A stretch of DNA of 64,000 nt from Corynebacterium sp. HMSC074A01 (GCF_001831515.1 NZ_KV825618.1:104205-168204); one strand, 5' to 3'; counted from the first letter of the stretch, positions 46,527-55,530 are shown. The notes: generated from the letters alone by a model not told the origin. Program-made: numbers and translations.

Positions 46527-48257
46527 ATGGCACAACAGCGAAGGAAACGTCGGAGGGCGCAGCGGAGAACCAGCGGCACGTGGGCGCAGTTAGCCGCGCG
46601 CTGCAGGGAGATCGACGGCGCGGGGTACGGCGCGTATAAGCAGCTTGCGGGCACGTATCGCGACGAGAACGGGCAGTGGCAGATCGCGGTGGATCGCGTG
46701 CAGGCGGACCCTTTCGCGGCTCCGTCGAAGGTGCGGGTCATTGTGCCGCGCGCGGAGCTCGACCTAGCCCCGGAGTTTACGGACTCGCGGCTCGACCGTG
46801 TTGCGGTTGCGGACGCGTTGGCGCGCGCGGTTGCCGCGCACCTTGTCGGCACGCATCGTGCGGGCGGCGGTAGCGGGAAGTCGAACACGATCAGTATCGG
46901 CGAGCTTGGTCAGGAGGTCATCGAGCGCACGAACGTTCTGGTCACGCGCGACCGCATCGAGTTTCGCCTGCTTGTGGGCCTGCCCGCGCGTGGTCGCAGA
47001 GTGTTGGGTCGACAGGCGGCGACGCTGCTCGTGGACGATATGACGGCCGCCGTCGCCGCTGGAATGCGCACTGAACGCGCCGCGCTCGAGCGGGCCGTGT
47101 GGCTACTGCGCGACCAGGAGGCGTTGCGTGCCGAGTTACCGAAGCGCAGCCTTGTGGCGTTTGTGGCTGATGGGGCGATGCTTGCGCGGCGTTCCGGGGC
47201 GAGCGACCTCCCGCTGCCGGACGGGGTGCCGTTCCGCAGTCCGCGGAGCCTGCGCGAGAAGTTCGACCTGCCCAGCGGCCGACGCGTGAAAGGCATGGGC
47301 GTGCCGGAGGGAGTCACGGTGATCGTCGGCGGCGGCTACCATGGCAAATCGACGTTGCTGCGCGCGCTCGAGCGCGGCGTCTACGCGCACACGCTTGGCG
47401 ACGGCCGCGAGTTCGCCCTCACCCGCGCCGACGCAACCGCCGTCCGCGCTGAAGACGGCAGGCCGGTCACGGCGCAAGACATCTCCCCGTTCATTACCAA
47501 CCTGCCGAACGGCGCGGATACCACCCGTTTCTCCACCGCAAACGCCTCGGGCTCGACCTCGCAGGCGGCGAACGTCGTCGAGGCGTTGCAAGCTGGCGCA
47601 ACCGCGTTGCTTATCGACGAAGACACCTCCGCCACCAACTTCATGCTCAGAGACTCCGTGATGGGCCAGCTCATCGCGGATGATCGGGAGCCGATTACGC
47701 CGCTGAGCGCTCGAGTGCGGGGACTTTATGTGCGGCGCGGCGTGTCGACGGTGCTCGTCGCCGGTGGTTCCGGTGCGTTTTTGGGGCTTGCGGATACGGT
47801 TATCGCGATGCACGCATACACGCCCGCCAATGTGACCGTCCGCGCGCACGAGATTGGTCGGGGCCATGCACCGGCGCAGTTGCCGGTGTCTGCGGAGATG
47901 TTCGGCCCCGATGTGCGCCGCCTGGTCGGGCCGCAGTTTAGGCGCGGCCCGAAGCCGCCGAAAGCGCGCGGGGATGAGACGATCACCATTGGGAAAAGTG
48001 CTATTGACCTGCGGAATCTCTCACAACTCGCCGGGGCGCCGCAGGTGGCTGCGATCGCGCTCGCGCTCCAGCGGATCGACGCCTTGGCCGACGGCGGAGC
48101 ATCGCTTGCCGACGTTGCCGACGCCCTGTGCGAAGAGCTCGCCGCGGGCCTTGAGGCGCTCGCGCCGGGACGCGCTCACCCGGGGCACCTCGCGTTGCCG
48201 CGCGCCTTCGAAATTCTTGCTGCGGTGAATCGCTTCCGAAACCTGCGCGTCGAATGA
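46527..48257 (+). CDS. Predicted ABC-class ATPase (PF09818/ABC_ATPase family)
   Basis: 576 residues. A basic N-terminus (KRRRAQRRTSGTW) is followed by a family-specific domain and the ATPase with the unusual P-loop VGGGYHGKSTLLRALERGVY (about 270-290) and Walker B with the family signature LLIDEDTSATNFMLRD (about 360-375). No membrane segments. The family is known from bacteria and from a trypanosome RNA-editing-associated homologue, and may act on nucleic acids; its bacterial role is not established. It stands in the accessory segment beside an HNH endonuclease. ATG 46527 was chosen over upstream in-frame starts. Confidence 0.85.
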   Translation: MAQQRRKRRRAQRRTSGTWAQLAARCREIDGAGYGAYKQLAGTYRDENGQWQIAVDRVQADPFAAPSKVRVIVPRAELDLAPEFTDSRLDRVAVADALARAVAAHLVGTHRAGGGSGKSNTISIGELGQEVIERTNVLVTRDRIEFRLLVGLPARGRRVLGRQAATLLVDDMTAAVAAGMRTERAALERAVWLLRDQEALRAELPKRSLVAFVADGAMLARRSGASDLPLPDGVPFRSPRSLREKFDLPSGRRVKGMGVPEGVTVIVGGGYHGKSTLLRALERGVYAHTLGDGREFALTRADATAVRAEDGRPVTAQDISPFITNLPNGADTTRFSTANASGSTSQAANVVEALQAGATALLIDEDTSATNFMLRDSVMGQLIADDREPITPLSARVRGLYVRRGVSTVLVAGGSGAFLGLADTVIAMHAYTPANVTVRAHEIGRGHAPAQLPVSAEMFGPDVRRLVGPQFRRGPKPPKARGDETITIGKSAIDLRNLSQLAGAPQVAAIALALQRIDALADGGASLADVADALCEELAAGLEALAPGRAHPGHLALPRAFEILAAVNRFRNLRVE

Positions 48258-48308
48258 GATGGCCAGAATGTGCTATAGGCTGCGGAAAGATAAATTTCCC
48301 GCAAACTG

Positions 48309-48337
48309 TTGACGAAACGAACGATATACGTTAGTGT
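48309..48337 (+). promoter_or_regulatory. Promoter of the HNH endonuclease gene
   Basis: TTGACG and TAGTGT separated by 17 nt, the -10 ending 7 nt before the ATG. This is the best -35/-10 pair in the window. Confidence 0.65.
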
Positions 48338-48357
48338 TGTTCGCATGTTAACTAACG
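48329..48357 (+). promoter_or_regulatory. Inverted repeat across -10 box and start codon (possible operator)
   Basis: CGTTAGT (48329-48335) and ACTAACG (48351-48357) are perfect 7-bp inverted halves with a 15-nt spacer covering the -10 and ATG of the HNH gene. A protein bound here would block initiation. A second, weaker pair CGAAC/GTTCG lies at 48318-48322 and 48339-48343. Confidence 0.4.
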
Positions 48358-49484
48358 AAGCAATCGAAAATTACTTCTCGCTCCGCAACGACGGCATGGC
48401 GCTCGTCGCCTGGGTTGCGGAGGAGGGAAAGACCTACGACGACCTCATTGCCCTCGACATCCCCGACGACTACGCGACCGACCTCATAGAACTCGCCGAG
48501 CTCTTTTACGGCCCGGTGTCCCACTCGAGATATCAAAAACGATGTCGAGAGTCGGCGCGGCGGTTGCGTTTCTGTGTGGAGACGTTGGCCGTCGTTAAGC
48601 AAGCCTCGCGCAACATAAAAGATGCGAACGCGCGCTGGCGCTTCCGGGAGGAACTGTGCCAAATAGCTGGGGATACGCAGACTGTGCGACGGGCCGCGCG
48701 CCGCATCAAGGGCAAGTACCAGCCGAAGAAGCCGCTTGTCGACGGCCTGCGCACGCGCCGCGTCGGCGACAAAATCACCATGTCGATTACCGGGCCGTCG
48801 AAAGACGTCCAGCCGCTCGTGACCACGCTGAAAAACGCGAAAGACGAGGATGGCCGCCCGCTTGATCCGGTCGAGTGGCTGCGAACGCACCGACCCATCG
48901 TGCAAAGCGATATCACCACGCACGCCGTGCTCAGCGTGCACGACATCGTCCGCGTCATCCACGGCGAGGGCGACGATGTGCTCGTCGAGCTTACCGACGG
49001 CACCATCCTCACCGGTGCCGAAGTCGTCGAGCGCGAGCTGCGCGAACAGTGTCTGATCACGCTGACCGGGCCTACACTCGGCCCGATCAACACTTACGAC
49101 GGGCGGATCGCCACCTACAAGCAGCGCCGTGCCTGCGACGCGGAATCGCAAACCTGCTGCTGGCCCGGCTGCAACTGTCCCTCCGAGGAGTGCGAAGCGC
49201 ACCACCTCATCGAGCACGTCCGCGGCGGCGAAACCAAGCCGGAGAACCTGTGCTGGCTGTGCCCGTATCACAACGGCGTCAACGGGCAGAAGGGCTTCGG
49301 GCGCATGGAGCGGATTAACGGCAAGCTCGCGTGGGTCTCGGACGCGACCGGCAAGGCCCGCTTCGTGGAGGATGAGCGGCGGGAGCGGCGCGCCGACCTT
49401 GCCGAGTACCGCGAAGCCGACGCCGCGCGCAAACGGACGAAAGGCCGCCACCTGCACGCAGTGCAACCGGAAGGCGCGCACTAG
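48345..49484 (+). CDS. HNH endonuclease, actinobacterial type
   Basis: 379 residues. The C-terminal third holds the nuclease: zinc-binding CCWPGC and ECEAHHLIEH, then the second pair CWLCPYHN (H-N-H with Cys ligands, about residues 280-315). The N-terminal 260 residues are helical and basic, possibly DNA-binding. Proteins of this kind are common as scattered paralogues in Corynebacterium and are often linked with mobile DNA, but none of the surrounding sequence looks like an intron or intein. Its own strong promoter with a palindromic site suggests control independent of its neighbours. Confidence 0.85.
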   Translation: MLTNEAIENYFSLRNDGMALVAWVAEEGKTYDDLIALDIPDDYATDLIELAELFYGPVSHSRYQKRCRESARRLRFCVETLAVVKQASRNIKDANARWRFREELCQIAGDTQTVRRAARRIKGKYQPKKPLVDGLRTRRVGDKITMSITGPSKDVQPLVTTLKNAKDEDGRPLDPVEWLRTHRPIVQSDITTHAVLSVHDIVRVIHGEGDDVLVELTDGTILTGAEVVERELREQCLITLTGPTLGPINTYDGRIATYKQRRACDAESQTCCWPGCNCPSEECEAHHLIEHVRGGETKPENLCWLCPYHNGVNGQKGFGRMERINGKLAWVSDATGKARFVEDERRERRADLAEYREADAARKRTKGRHLHAVQPEGAH

Positions 49485-49512
49485 CGTCACACGGTTTGCG
49501 GGGTGCGCCGGG

Positions 49513-49518
49513 TAAGAT
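49513..49518 (+). promoter_or_regulatory. era: -10 box of leaderless era
   Basis: TAAGAT, 8 nt before the ATG at 49527, no ribosome-binding site. Confidence 0.5.
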
Positions 49519-49526
49519 TGCGGCCT

Positions 49527-50501
49527 ATGAGCACTTTCTTCCCCGATGAAGCCGACCTGCCCGACGACGCGAACGCCGGTGCCGCCGGGTTTACCAACAC
49601 TCCGGAGGGCTTCCGCTCAGGCTTCGTCAGTTTCGTCGGCCGCCCCAATACGGGGAAGTCGACGCTGACGAACGCGCTGGTGGGGGAGAAGGTCGCGATC
49701 ATGGCGGATCAGCCGGAGACGACGCGGCGGCCGATTCGCGGCATCGTGAACCGGGACGACGCGCAGGTCATCCTCGTCGACACCCCGGGAATGCACCGTC
49801 CCCGCACCCTGCTCGGCGAGCGGCTCAACGACGTGGTGAAAGACACGTTTGCCGACGTCGACGTCATCGGCTTCACCGTCCCCGCCGACGAGAAAATCGG
49901 CCCTGGCGACCGCTACATCCTCGACCAAATCCGCCGCATCAAGCCGAAAACGCCAGTGGTGGGCATTGTGACCAAGCTGGACAAAGCGTCGCGCGACACC
50001 GTCGGCGAGCGCTTGCTCGAGCTGCACGAGCTGCTCGGCCCGGACAGCGAGGTCGTGCCCGTGTCCGCGACCGGCGGGGTGCAAACGGACGTGCTGCTCG
50101 ACGTGCTGATTAGCCAGCTGCCCGAAGGCCCGCGGTTCTACCCCGTTGGAGACGTTACCGACGAGGGGATTGAAGCGCGCATCGCGGAGCTGATCCGCGA
50201 GGAGGCGCTGCAGGGGCTTCGCGACGAGTTGCCGCACTCGGTCGCCGTCCAAGTCGATGAGATGGTGCCCGACCCAGATAACCTGGAACGGACCATGATC
50301 TACGCGGTGATCTACCTCGAGCGGCCTGGCCAGCAGCGCATCCTCGAAGGTCCCGGCGGCCGCCGTCTGTCGGGTATTACCCACCGCGCGCGTAAGCAGA
50401 TCATTGAGCTCGTTGGCCGCAACGTGTACCTGGATCTGCGGATCAAGGTGCTGAAGAACTGGCAGCAGGACCCGAAGGCGTTGGGTCGTCTTGGCTTCTA
50501 G
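49527..50501 (+). CDS. era: GTPase Era
   Basis: 324 residues. G1 GRPNTGKST (38-46), G3 DTPGMHRP, G4 as TKLD (actinobacterial variant of NKxD), and a C-terminal KH domain ending VYLDLRIKVLKNWQQDPKAL. Era binds the 3' end of 16S rRNA during 30S assembly. It resumes the conserved block that was left at the CorC-type gene. recO overlaps its end. Confidence 0.96.
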   Translation: MSTFFPDEADLPDDANAGAAGFTNTPEGFRSGFVSFVGRPNTGKSTLTNALVGEKVAIMADQPETTRRPIRGIVNRDDAQVILVDTPGMHRPRTLLGERLNDVVKDTFADVDVIGFTVPADEKIGPGDRYILDQIRRIKPKTPVVGIVTKLDKASRDTVGERLLELHELLGPDSEVVPVSATGGVQTDVLLDVLISQLPEGPRFYPVGDVTDEGIEARIAELIREEALQGLRDELPHSVAVQVDEMVPDPDNLERTMIYAVIYLERPGQQRILEGPGGRRLSGITHRARKQIIELVGRNVYLDLRIKVLKNWQQDPKALGRLGF

Positions 50502-51252
50502 GCGGCGAGGAGGCTCGCGCCCGTCGTGGCGCGACCGGGCGTTCGTGGTGCGAACCTACGATTTCGGCGAGGCCGACCGCGTCATCGTGCTGCTCACGCG
50601 CACGCACGGGCTGGTCCGCGGCGTGGCGAAGGGCGTGCGGAAATCGCGGTCCCGGTTCGGTTCGCGGCTGCAGCCCTTCGTTGACCTCGACGTGCAGGTC
50701 TACCCGGGCCGTGGCCTGTCCACGATCACCGCCGCCGACACCGTGGCGTACCACGGCGCGCACATCATCGAAGACTTCGAGCGCTACGCTGCGGCCTGCG
50801 CGGTGCTGGAAACCGCGGAGAAGCTGACCTACGAAGAGGGCGACGCCGTTTTGTTCGACCTGGTCAAAAACGCGATCGCGCAACTGCAAACGGCTAACGA
50901 CCCGACGCAGATCCTCGACGCGTTCATCCTGCGCGCCACCGAACACGCCGGCTGGGGGCTGTCCCTCTACAACTGCGCCAATTGCGAGCGACCCGGCCCG
51001 CACCACGCGTTCCACGCGGCGGTAGGCGGGGCGGTATGTACCAACTGCCGCCCGCCCGGCTCGCTCGAGGTGGACCCGGAAACGCTGCACGCGATGTGGC
51101 TGCTCGCCAACGGCTACGCGTACGCGCCCGCCACGCCGCACGCAGGTGCGAGCGCGACGGTGCTGGCCCAAGTCCACCGCGCCACCACGGCGCACCTGCA
51201 GTACCACCTGGAGGCCGGGTTGAAGAGCTTGCGGATGATGGAACAGGCATAA
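50491..51252 (+). CDS. recO: DNA repair protein RecO
   Basis: 253 residues. The N-terminal OB fold begins [19 protein letters not shown], a RecO landmark, and the C-terminal zinc site is [13 protein letters not shown] plus CTNCRPP. RecO loads RecA on SSB-coated DNA with RecR. The start is unsure: TTG 50491, overlapping era by 11 nt, is the only upstream start that keeps the family N-terminus; there is no good ribosome-binding site. Confidence 0.92.
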   Translation: MASRRRGGSRPSWRDRAFVVRTYDFGEADRVIVLLTRTHGLVRGVAKGVRKSRSRFGSRLQPFVDLDVQVYPGRGLSTITAADTVAYHGAHIIEDFERYAAACAVLETAEKLTYEEGDAVLFDLVKNAIAQLQTANDPTQILDAFILRATEHAGWGLSLYNCANCERPGPHHAFHAAVGGAVCTNCRPPGSLEVDPETLHAMWLLANGYAYAPATPHAGASATVLAQVHRATTAHLQYHLEAGLKSLRMMEQA

Positions 51253-51253
51253 T
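51248..51253 (+). promoter_or_regulatory. uppS: Possible -10 box of leaderless uppS
   Basis: CATAAT, 6 nt before the ATG at 51260. It overlaps the recO stop region. Confidence 0.4.
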
Positions 51254-51259
51254 GGGGGA

Positions 51260-52006
51260 ATGACTTCGCGCCAGATCGACCCTGAATTCATCCCCCGCCA
51301 CATCGCGCTCGTCATGGACGGCAACGGCCGCTGGGCGCAGCAGCGCGGGCTTAAGCGCACGGAAGGCCACAAGCAGGGCGAGGCGGTGCTGATGGACTGC
51401 GTAGATGCGTGCATCGAGATGGGCACGGTCGAGTGGCTGTCGGCGTACGCGTTTTCCACCGAGAACTGGCGGCGCGCGGCCTCAGAGGTCCGCTTCATCC
51501 TGGGCTTTTCCCGCGAGGTGCTGCACCGCCAGCGCGACGAGCTGCACGAGAAGAACGTCCGCATCGTGTGGGCGGGGCGCAGGCCGCGACTGTGGCGCTC
51601 GGTGCTGCGCGAACTCGAGGCCGCAGAGGAGCTCACGCAGGACAACACCGGCCTGACCCTGGCCATGTGCATTAACTACGGGGGCCGCGCCGAGATCATC
51701 GACGGGGTGCGCACACTCGCCGCCGACGCCCGCGACGGGAAGATCCGCCCGCAGGACATCACCGAGAAGTCGTTCTCCCAGTACCTCTACCGCCCCGACA
51801 TGCCGGACGTGGATCTGTTCCTGCGCCCGAGCGGGGAGAAGCGCACGTCGAACTTCCTGCTCTGGCAGTCGGCGTACGCGGAGATGGTCTACCAGGAAAA
51901 ACTCTTCCCGGACTTCACCAAAGAGGACCTGTTCGACGCGGTCTACGAGTACGCGAAGCGCGATCGCCGCTTCGGCGGCGCGGTAGACAAGTTCGCCGAC
52001 AAGTAG
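51260..52006 (+). CDS. uppS: Isoprenyl (polyprenyl) diphosphate synthase, cis type
   Basis: 248 residues. Landmarks of cis-prenyltransferases are [16 protein letters not shown] (catalytic Asp 20), [18 protein letters not shown] and [15 protein letters not shown]. The product is the C50/C55 lipid carrier (decaprenyl phosphate type in this order) used for peptidoglycan and arabinogalactan. It completes era-recO-uppS and ends 2 nt before the convergent zur gene. Confidence 0.95.
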   Translation: MTSRQIDPEFIPRHIALVMDGNGRWAQQRGLKRTEGHKQGEAVLMDCVDACIEMGTVEWLSAYAFSTENWRRAASEVRFILGFSREVLHRQRDELHEKNVRIVWAGRRPRLWRSVLRELEAAEELTQDNTGLTLAMCINYGGRAEIIDGVRTLAADARDGKIRPQDITEKSFSQYLYRPDMPDVDLFLRPSGEKRTSNFLLWQSAYAEMVYQEKLFPDFTKEDLFDAVYEYAKRDRRFGGAVDKFADK

Positions 52007-52008
52007 CG

Positions 52009-52455
52009 CTACTCGCCGCCCTTACCCGTGCACGGCGCGCAGACGCCGTAGATCTCGGCGTCGTGTGCGACTAGCTCGTAGCCAAACGCGTCCGCGGTGT
52101 CTTTCGCCCACGACTCGATGGGCCCGCCGTCGATTTCCTCGCTGCGTCCGCACTTGGTGCAGACGAGGTGGTGATGATGGTGCTCGGTGAGGCAGTGCCG
52201 GTAGAGCGTTTCACCCTCGGAGTTTTGCAGCACGTCGACGGCGTCGATCTCCGCCAGCGATTGCAAGGTGCGGTAGACGGTGGTCAGCCCCACCTTCTCG
52301 CCGCGGGCGTGGAGTTCCTGGTGGATGTCTTTCGCGGTGGCGAACTTATCGACGTCGCGCAGCGTCTCAACAATCGCCGTCCGCTGGCGCGTCATCCGCG
52401 GGCCGAGCTTAGGGATCGGTTCCTTCGGGGTGCTGGTACGTCGCTGCAGTGCCAT
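52009..52455 (-). CDS. zur: Zinc uptake regulator, Fur family
   Basis: 148 residues. The DNA-binding winged helix covers about 18-85 (MTRQRTAIVETLRDVDKF, GLTTVYRTLQSLAE). The dimerisation domain has HHHHHLVCTKCG and CAPC, the metal and structural zinc sites; the run of five His is a normal Fur-family regulatory-zinc region. It represses zinc uptake genes when zinc is replete. It overlaps the upstream ArsR-type gene by 47 nt in another frame, and that gene order is the corynebacterial zinc-regulation operon. Confidence 0.93.
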   Translation of the reverse strand: MALQRRTSTPKEPIPKLGPRMTRQRTAIVETLRDVDKFATAKDIHQELHARGEKVGLTTVYRTLQSLAEIDAVDVLQNSEGETLYRHCLTEHHHHHLVCTKCGRSEEIDGGPIESWAKDTADAFGYELVAHDAEIYGVCAPCTGKGGE

Positions 52456-52978
52456 ACCTGTCTACCGTAGCCCTACTGCCCAAGGCGCGGGTCTCGTGGT
52501 CTTTATCTCGGCTGTGGAGCTTCTCATACTCCTCGATGGGAATGGCGGAGCTGATGTACGTTAGCCGCGGCGGCTCCGGCTTGCGCGGCTGCTGCAGCTT
52601 CTGCACTGGCTGCGGCTTCTGCGCCTTCTTCGTCTTCCGCGCTTTCTTCGCCCGCTTGCTCTTGCCGGGCGGCGTGGGCAGGGTGTCTTCGGCGACTTTG
52701 CCAAGGGCGTAGATGACGTCGATAATCTCCATCCGGGGCAGGGAGTAGATGATCTCGCGGCCGCGACGTACTGCGGTCACGAGGTGGAGGCTTTTGAGTA
52801 CCTGCAGGTGTTGGGAGATCGATGGCTGCGACTTGCCGAGCTTTTCCACGATCTCGCGGACGACGTGGTTGCGTTCCGCGAGCAGGAGCAGGATTTCGAT
52901 GCGCGTTCGGGAATCGAGGGCGCTGATGAGATCGGCGGTCAGGTCAAGGTCGGGGGCTGGGTGGTCGGGCGAGTACAT
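52409..52978 (-). CDS. znr: ArsR/SmtB-family metal-sensing repressor (Znr-like) with Lys-rich tail
   Basis: 189 residues. Residues 10-95 are an ArsR winged helix (DSRTRIEILLLLAERNHV, LGKSQPSISQHLQVLKSLHL). After residue 100 there is a Lys/Pro-rich tail (KRAKKARKTKKAQK) of about 90 residues ending in a charged segment that overlaps zur. In C. glutamicum and mycobacteria an SmtB-type repressor and zur form an operon, the first controlling zinc export. The start is at 52978, with AGAAAGG upstream; an in-frame ATG at 53032 is an alternative. Symbol by context. Confidence 0.85.
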   Translation of the reverse strand: MYSPDHPAPDLDLTADLISALDSRTRIEILLLLAERNHVVREIVEKLGKSQPSISQHLQVLKSLHLVTAVRRGREIIYSLPRMEIIDVIYALGKVAEDTLPTPPGKSKRAKKARKTKKAQKPQPVQKLQQPRKPEPPRLTYISSAIPIEEYEKLHSRDKDHETRALGSRATVDRYGTAATYQHPEGTDP

Positions 52979-53173
52979 GGCCCGGGCCTTTCTCTTCGAC
53001 TGCGAATGGGCACGGTGAACTTCAGTCGGCATCCGTGCCGAGATTCAGGCCGAAGTTGCCGGAAGTGCACGGTCACGCGACGTCGCTCATGGTTTTCTCA
53101 GTGTAGACAAAGATTTGGGATTGTGCTGGGTGAGCGGGCGGGAGGAGGTGCGTGGGGCGTCGATAAGTGAAGG

Positions 53174-53197
53174 CGCTGACAGGCTAGACTGTCAGCG
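53174..53197 (+). promoter_or_regulatory. glyS: 9-bp perfect inverted repeat over the glyS -10 box
   Basis: CGCTGACAG-gctaga-CTGTCAGCG. The putative -10 TAGACT (53185-53190) lies inside, with the transcript starting near 53197 and AGGAGG at 53217-53222 before the glyS ATG at 53229. It could be a repressor site or an RNA hairpin in read-through transcripts. Confidence 0.5.
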
Positions 53198-53228
53198 TTA
53201 CGTGTAACCCGAGTACAGGAGGCTAGGC

Positions 53229-54611
53229 ATGGCAGCCAGCAAGATCGATACCGTCGTCAACCTTTGCAAACGCCGCGGACTGGTGTTTCCCGCCGGTGAG
53301 ATCTACGGCGGCACCCGCTCTGCCTGGGACTACGGCCCGCTCGGCGTGGAGCTGAAGGAGAACATCAAGCGTCAGTGGTGGCGCCACATGGTCACCTCCC
53401 GCCCCGACACCGTTGGCGTTGACACGTCGATCATCCTGCCGCGCCAGGTGTGGGAGGCCTCCGGCCACGTCGAGGTGTTCACCGACCCGCTCGTTGAGTC
53501 GCTGCACACCAACAAGCGTTACCGCGCCGACCACCTGCTTGAGGCCTACGAGGAGAAGCACGGCCACCCGCCGGCCAACGGGCTTGCCGACATCAACGAC
53601 CCCGAGACCGGCCAGCCCGGCAACTGGACCGAGCCGAAGGAATTCTCCGGCCTGATGAAGACCTACCTCGGCCCCGTCGACGACAAGGAAGGCCTGCACT
53701 ACATGCGCCCCGAGACGGCGCAGGGCATCTTCGTCAACTTCAAGAACGTGATGACGTCGGCGCGCCTGAAGCCGCCGTTCGGTATCGCCAACATTGGTAA
53801 GTCCTTCCGCAACGAGATCACCCCGGGCAACTTCATCTTCCGCACCCGCGAGTTTGAGCAGATGGAGATGGAGTTCTTCGTCAAGCCGGGCGAGGACGAG
53901 AAGTGGCACCAGTACTGGATCGACAACCGCTACGACTGGTATGTCGACCTGGGCATCAACCCGGATAACCTGCGCCTCTACGAGCACCCGCAGGAGAAGC
54001 TGTCCCACTACTCCAAGCGCACCGTCGACATCGAATACGCCTACGAGTTCGCCGGCTCGAAGTGGGGCGAGCTCGAGGGCGTGGCCAACCGCACCGACTA
54101 CGACCTGAAGACGCACGCCGAGGCCTCCGGCGAGGACCTGTCCTACTACGACCAGCAGAACGAGGAGCGCTGGATCCCGTACTGCATCGAGCCCGCCGCC
54201 GGCCTCGGCCGCGCCATGATGGCGTTCCTCATCGACGCCTACCACGAGGAAGAGGCCCCGAACGCGAAGGGCGGCACCGACACCCGCGTCGTGCTGAAGC
54301 TGGACCGTCGCCTCGCGCCGGTGAAGGTCGCGGTGCTGCCGCTGTCGAAGAAGCCGGAGCTCGCCGAGCCCGCGCAGGAGCTCGCGACCAAGCTGCGCCA
54401 GCACTGGAACGTCGACTTCGACACCTCCGGCGCGATCGGCCGCCGCTACCGCCGCCAGGACGAGACCGGCACCCCGTTCTGCGTCACCTACGACTTCGAC
54501 TCGCTCGAGGACGGCGCCGTCACCGTGCGCGAGCGCGACACGATGGAGCAGGAGCGCGTGAAGATCGACGAGCTCGAGGCGTACCTGGCCGCCCGCCTGA
54601 TCGGCTGCTAA
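53229..54611 (+). CDS. glyS: Glycyl-tRNA synthetase (single-chain, class II)
   Basis: 460 residues. Class II motifs and GlyRS features are visible: [20 protein letters not shown] at the start, [35 protein letters not shown] (motif 2), [14 protein letters not shown] (motif 3), then the anticodon-binding domain. It charges tRNA-Gly. The ATG has AGGAGG 6 nt upstream. Divergent from the zinc regulators. Confidence 0.96.
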   Translation: MAASKIDTVVNLCKRRGLVFPAGEIYGGTRSAWDYGPLGVELKENIKRQWWRHMVTSRPDTVGVDTSIILPRQVWEASGHVEVFTDPLVESLHTNKRYRADHLLEAYEEKHGHPPANGLADINDPETGQPGNWTEPKEFSGLMKTYLGPVDDKEGLHYMRPETAQGIFVNFKNVMTSARLKPPFGIANIGKSFRNEITPGNFIFRTREFEQMEMEFFVKPGEDEKWHQYWIDNRYDWYVDLGINPDNLRLYEHPQEKLSHYSKRTVDIEYAYEFAGSKWGELEGVANRTDYDLKTHAEASGEDLSYYDQQNEERWIPYCIEPAAGLGRAMMAFLIDAYHEEEAPNAKGGTDTRVVLKLDRRLAPVKVAVLPLSKKPELAEPAQELATKLRQHWNVDFDTSGAIGRRYRRQDETGTPFCVTYDFDSLEDGAVTVRERDTMEQERVKIDELEAYLAARLIGC

Positions 54612-55117
54612 TGCACTACGTCAGCTGGGATCGCACGGACCGTGACAACCTGAAGCTGCTCGCCGAGGCGGGCCCCGAGGTGCTTGGCGTGTTCACGCAC
54701 GAGCGGGCGAACGTCGGTGGCAAGCAGTGGGACCTGGTCGCGTCGCCGGAGTCCGGCGCAGTGGCCACGCGCGACGGCGTGGAGATCGTGCGCGCGCACG
54801 ACTCGCTGAAGCGTTCGCGCCAGATTACCGTCGAGGTTGAAGGGCGTCGCTACGAGTTTGTGGGCGAGACGTCGCAAAACTGGATCGTCGACGACGCCAA
54901 CGGCACCAAGGTCGGGCAATTTACGTCCGATCACAACGGCGTGCGCAAGGCCATCTTGGAGTTCGAGGGCGAAACGACCCTGCCGCTTATCGACGTCGCG
55001 TCGCTGGCCTGGATCTCCCGAGAAATCCTCGAAGCACGCAAACTCGTCTCCTCCAACGTGCTGATCGCGACGCTGCTGCTGTTCTCGCTCGTCGCAGTCA
55101 TGGTTTTCGTGCTGTGA
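54611..55117 (+). CDS. Unknown protein, beta-rich LURP/tubby-like pattern with C-terminal membrane helix
   Basis: 168 residues, starting on the last base of the glyS stop (TAATG). The body alternates short strands (VEVEGRRYEFVGETSQ, WIVDDANGTKVGQF, KAILEFEGETTLPLI) and ends in a long helix reaching a 20-residue hydrophobic segment (VLIATLLLFSLVAVMVFVL). This resembles the tubby/LURP-one (scramblase-like) barrel layout, but this is a visual impression. The next gene appears to be a relative and overlaps by 4 nt. Confidence 0.72.
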   Translation: MHYVSWDRTDRDNLKLLAEAGPEVLGVFTHERANVGGKQWDLVASPESGAVATRDGVEIVRAHDSLKRSRQITVEVEGRRYEFVGETSQNWIVDDANGTKVGQFTSDHNGVRKAILEFEGETTLPLIDVASLAWISREILEARKLVSSNVLIATLLLFSLVAVMVFVL

Positions 55118-55530
55118 TCTGGCGCGAGCATACGCTGTACCGGGGGCAGGACGCGGTCGCGGACGTTGATGTAGACGGCGACCGCGATGTCCTGCGCTTC
55201 GGCTGCCACACGCTGCGCTTTCGCAGCATGAACCCGGCGCACCTGCGCGCCGAGAGCGCCGACGGCGAGGAGTTCGCGGTGCGGAAGCGGTCGCTGACGG
55301 TGTCGCGCTACACCGCGCACTGCGGGGACCGCGACTACACGTTGACCCGGGTCGGCATGCGCGGGCGCAGGGAAATACGCGACGCGGCAGGCGAGCTGTG
55401 CGCGGTGACCACGCCGAAAGCAGATGGCTCGCTCGAGGTGGAACTGCACTCGGCCCTCACGCTGGACTTGGTGTTCATCACGTGGTCGCTGACCTACGTG
55501 GATGCGGCCGTGCGCCGGACCTACTACTAG
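55114..55530 (+). CDS. Unknown protein, probable paralogue of the preceding gene
   Basis: 138 residues from GTG 55114 (GTGA overlap). Segments DYTLTRVGMRGRREIRDAAG and SLEVELHSALTLDLVFITW line up in spacing with RYEFVGETSQNWIVDDANG and RKAILEFEGETTLPLIDVAS of the neighbour, so both may share a barrel fold. It lacks the C-terminal membrane helix. The function is unknown. Its stop overlaps the stop of a convergent 54-codon gene. Confidence 0.7.
   Translation: MIWREHTLYRGQDAVADVDVDGDRDVLRFGCHTLRFRSMNPAHLRAESADGEEFAVRKRSLTVSRYTAHCGDRDYTLTRVGMRGRREIRDAAGELCAVTTPKADGSLEVELHSALTLDLVFITWSLTYVDAAVRRTYY

Noticed and set aside
52160..52180. Run of five histidines in the zur product, like an affinity tag
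   Set aside because: The His-rich loop before the first CxxC is normal in Fur/Zur proteins.
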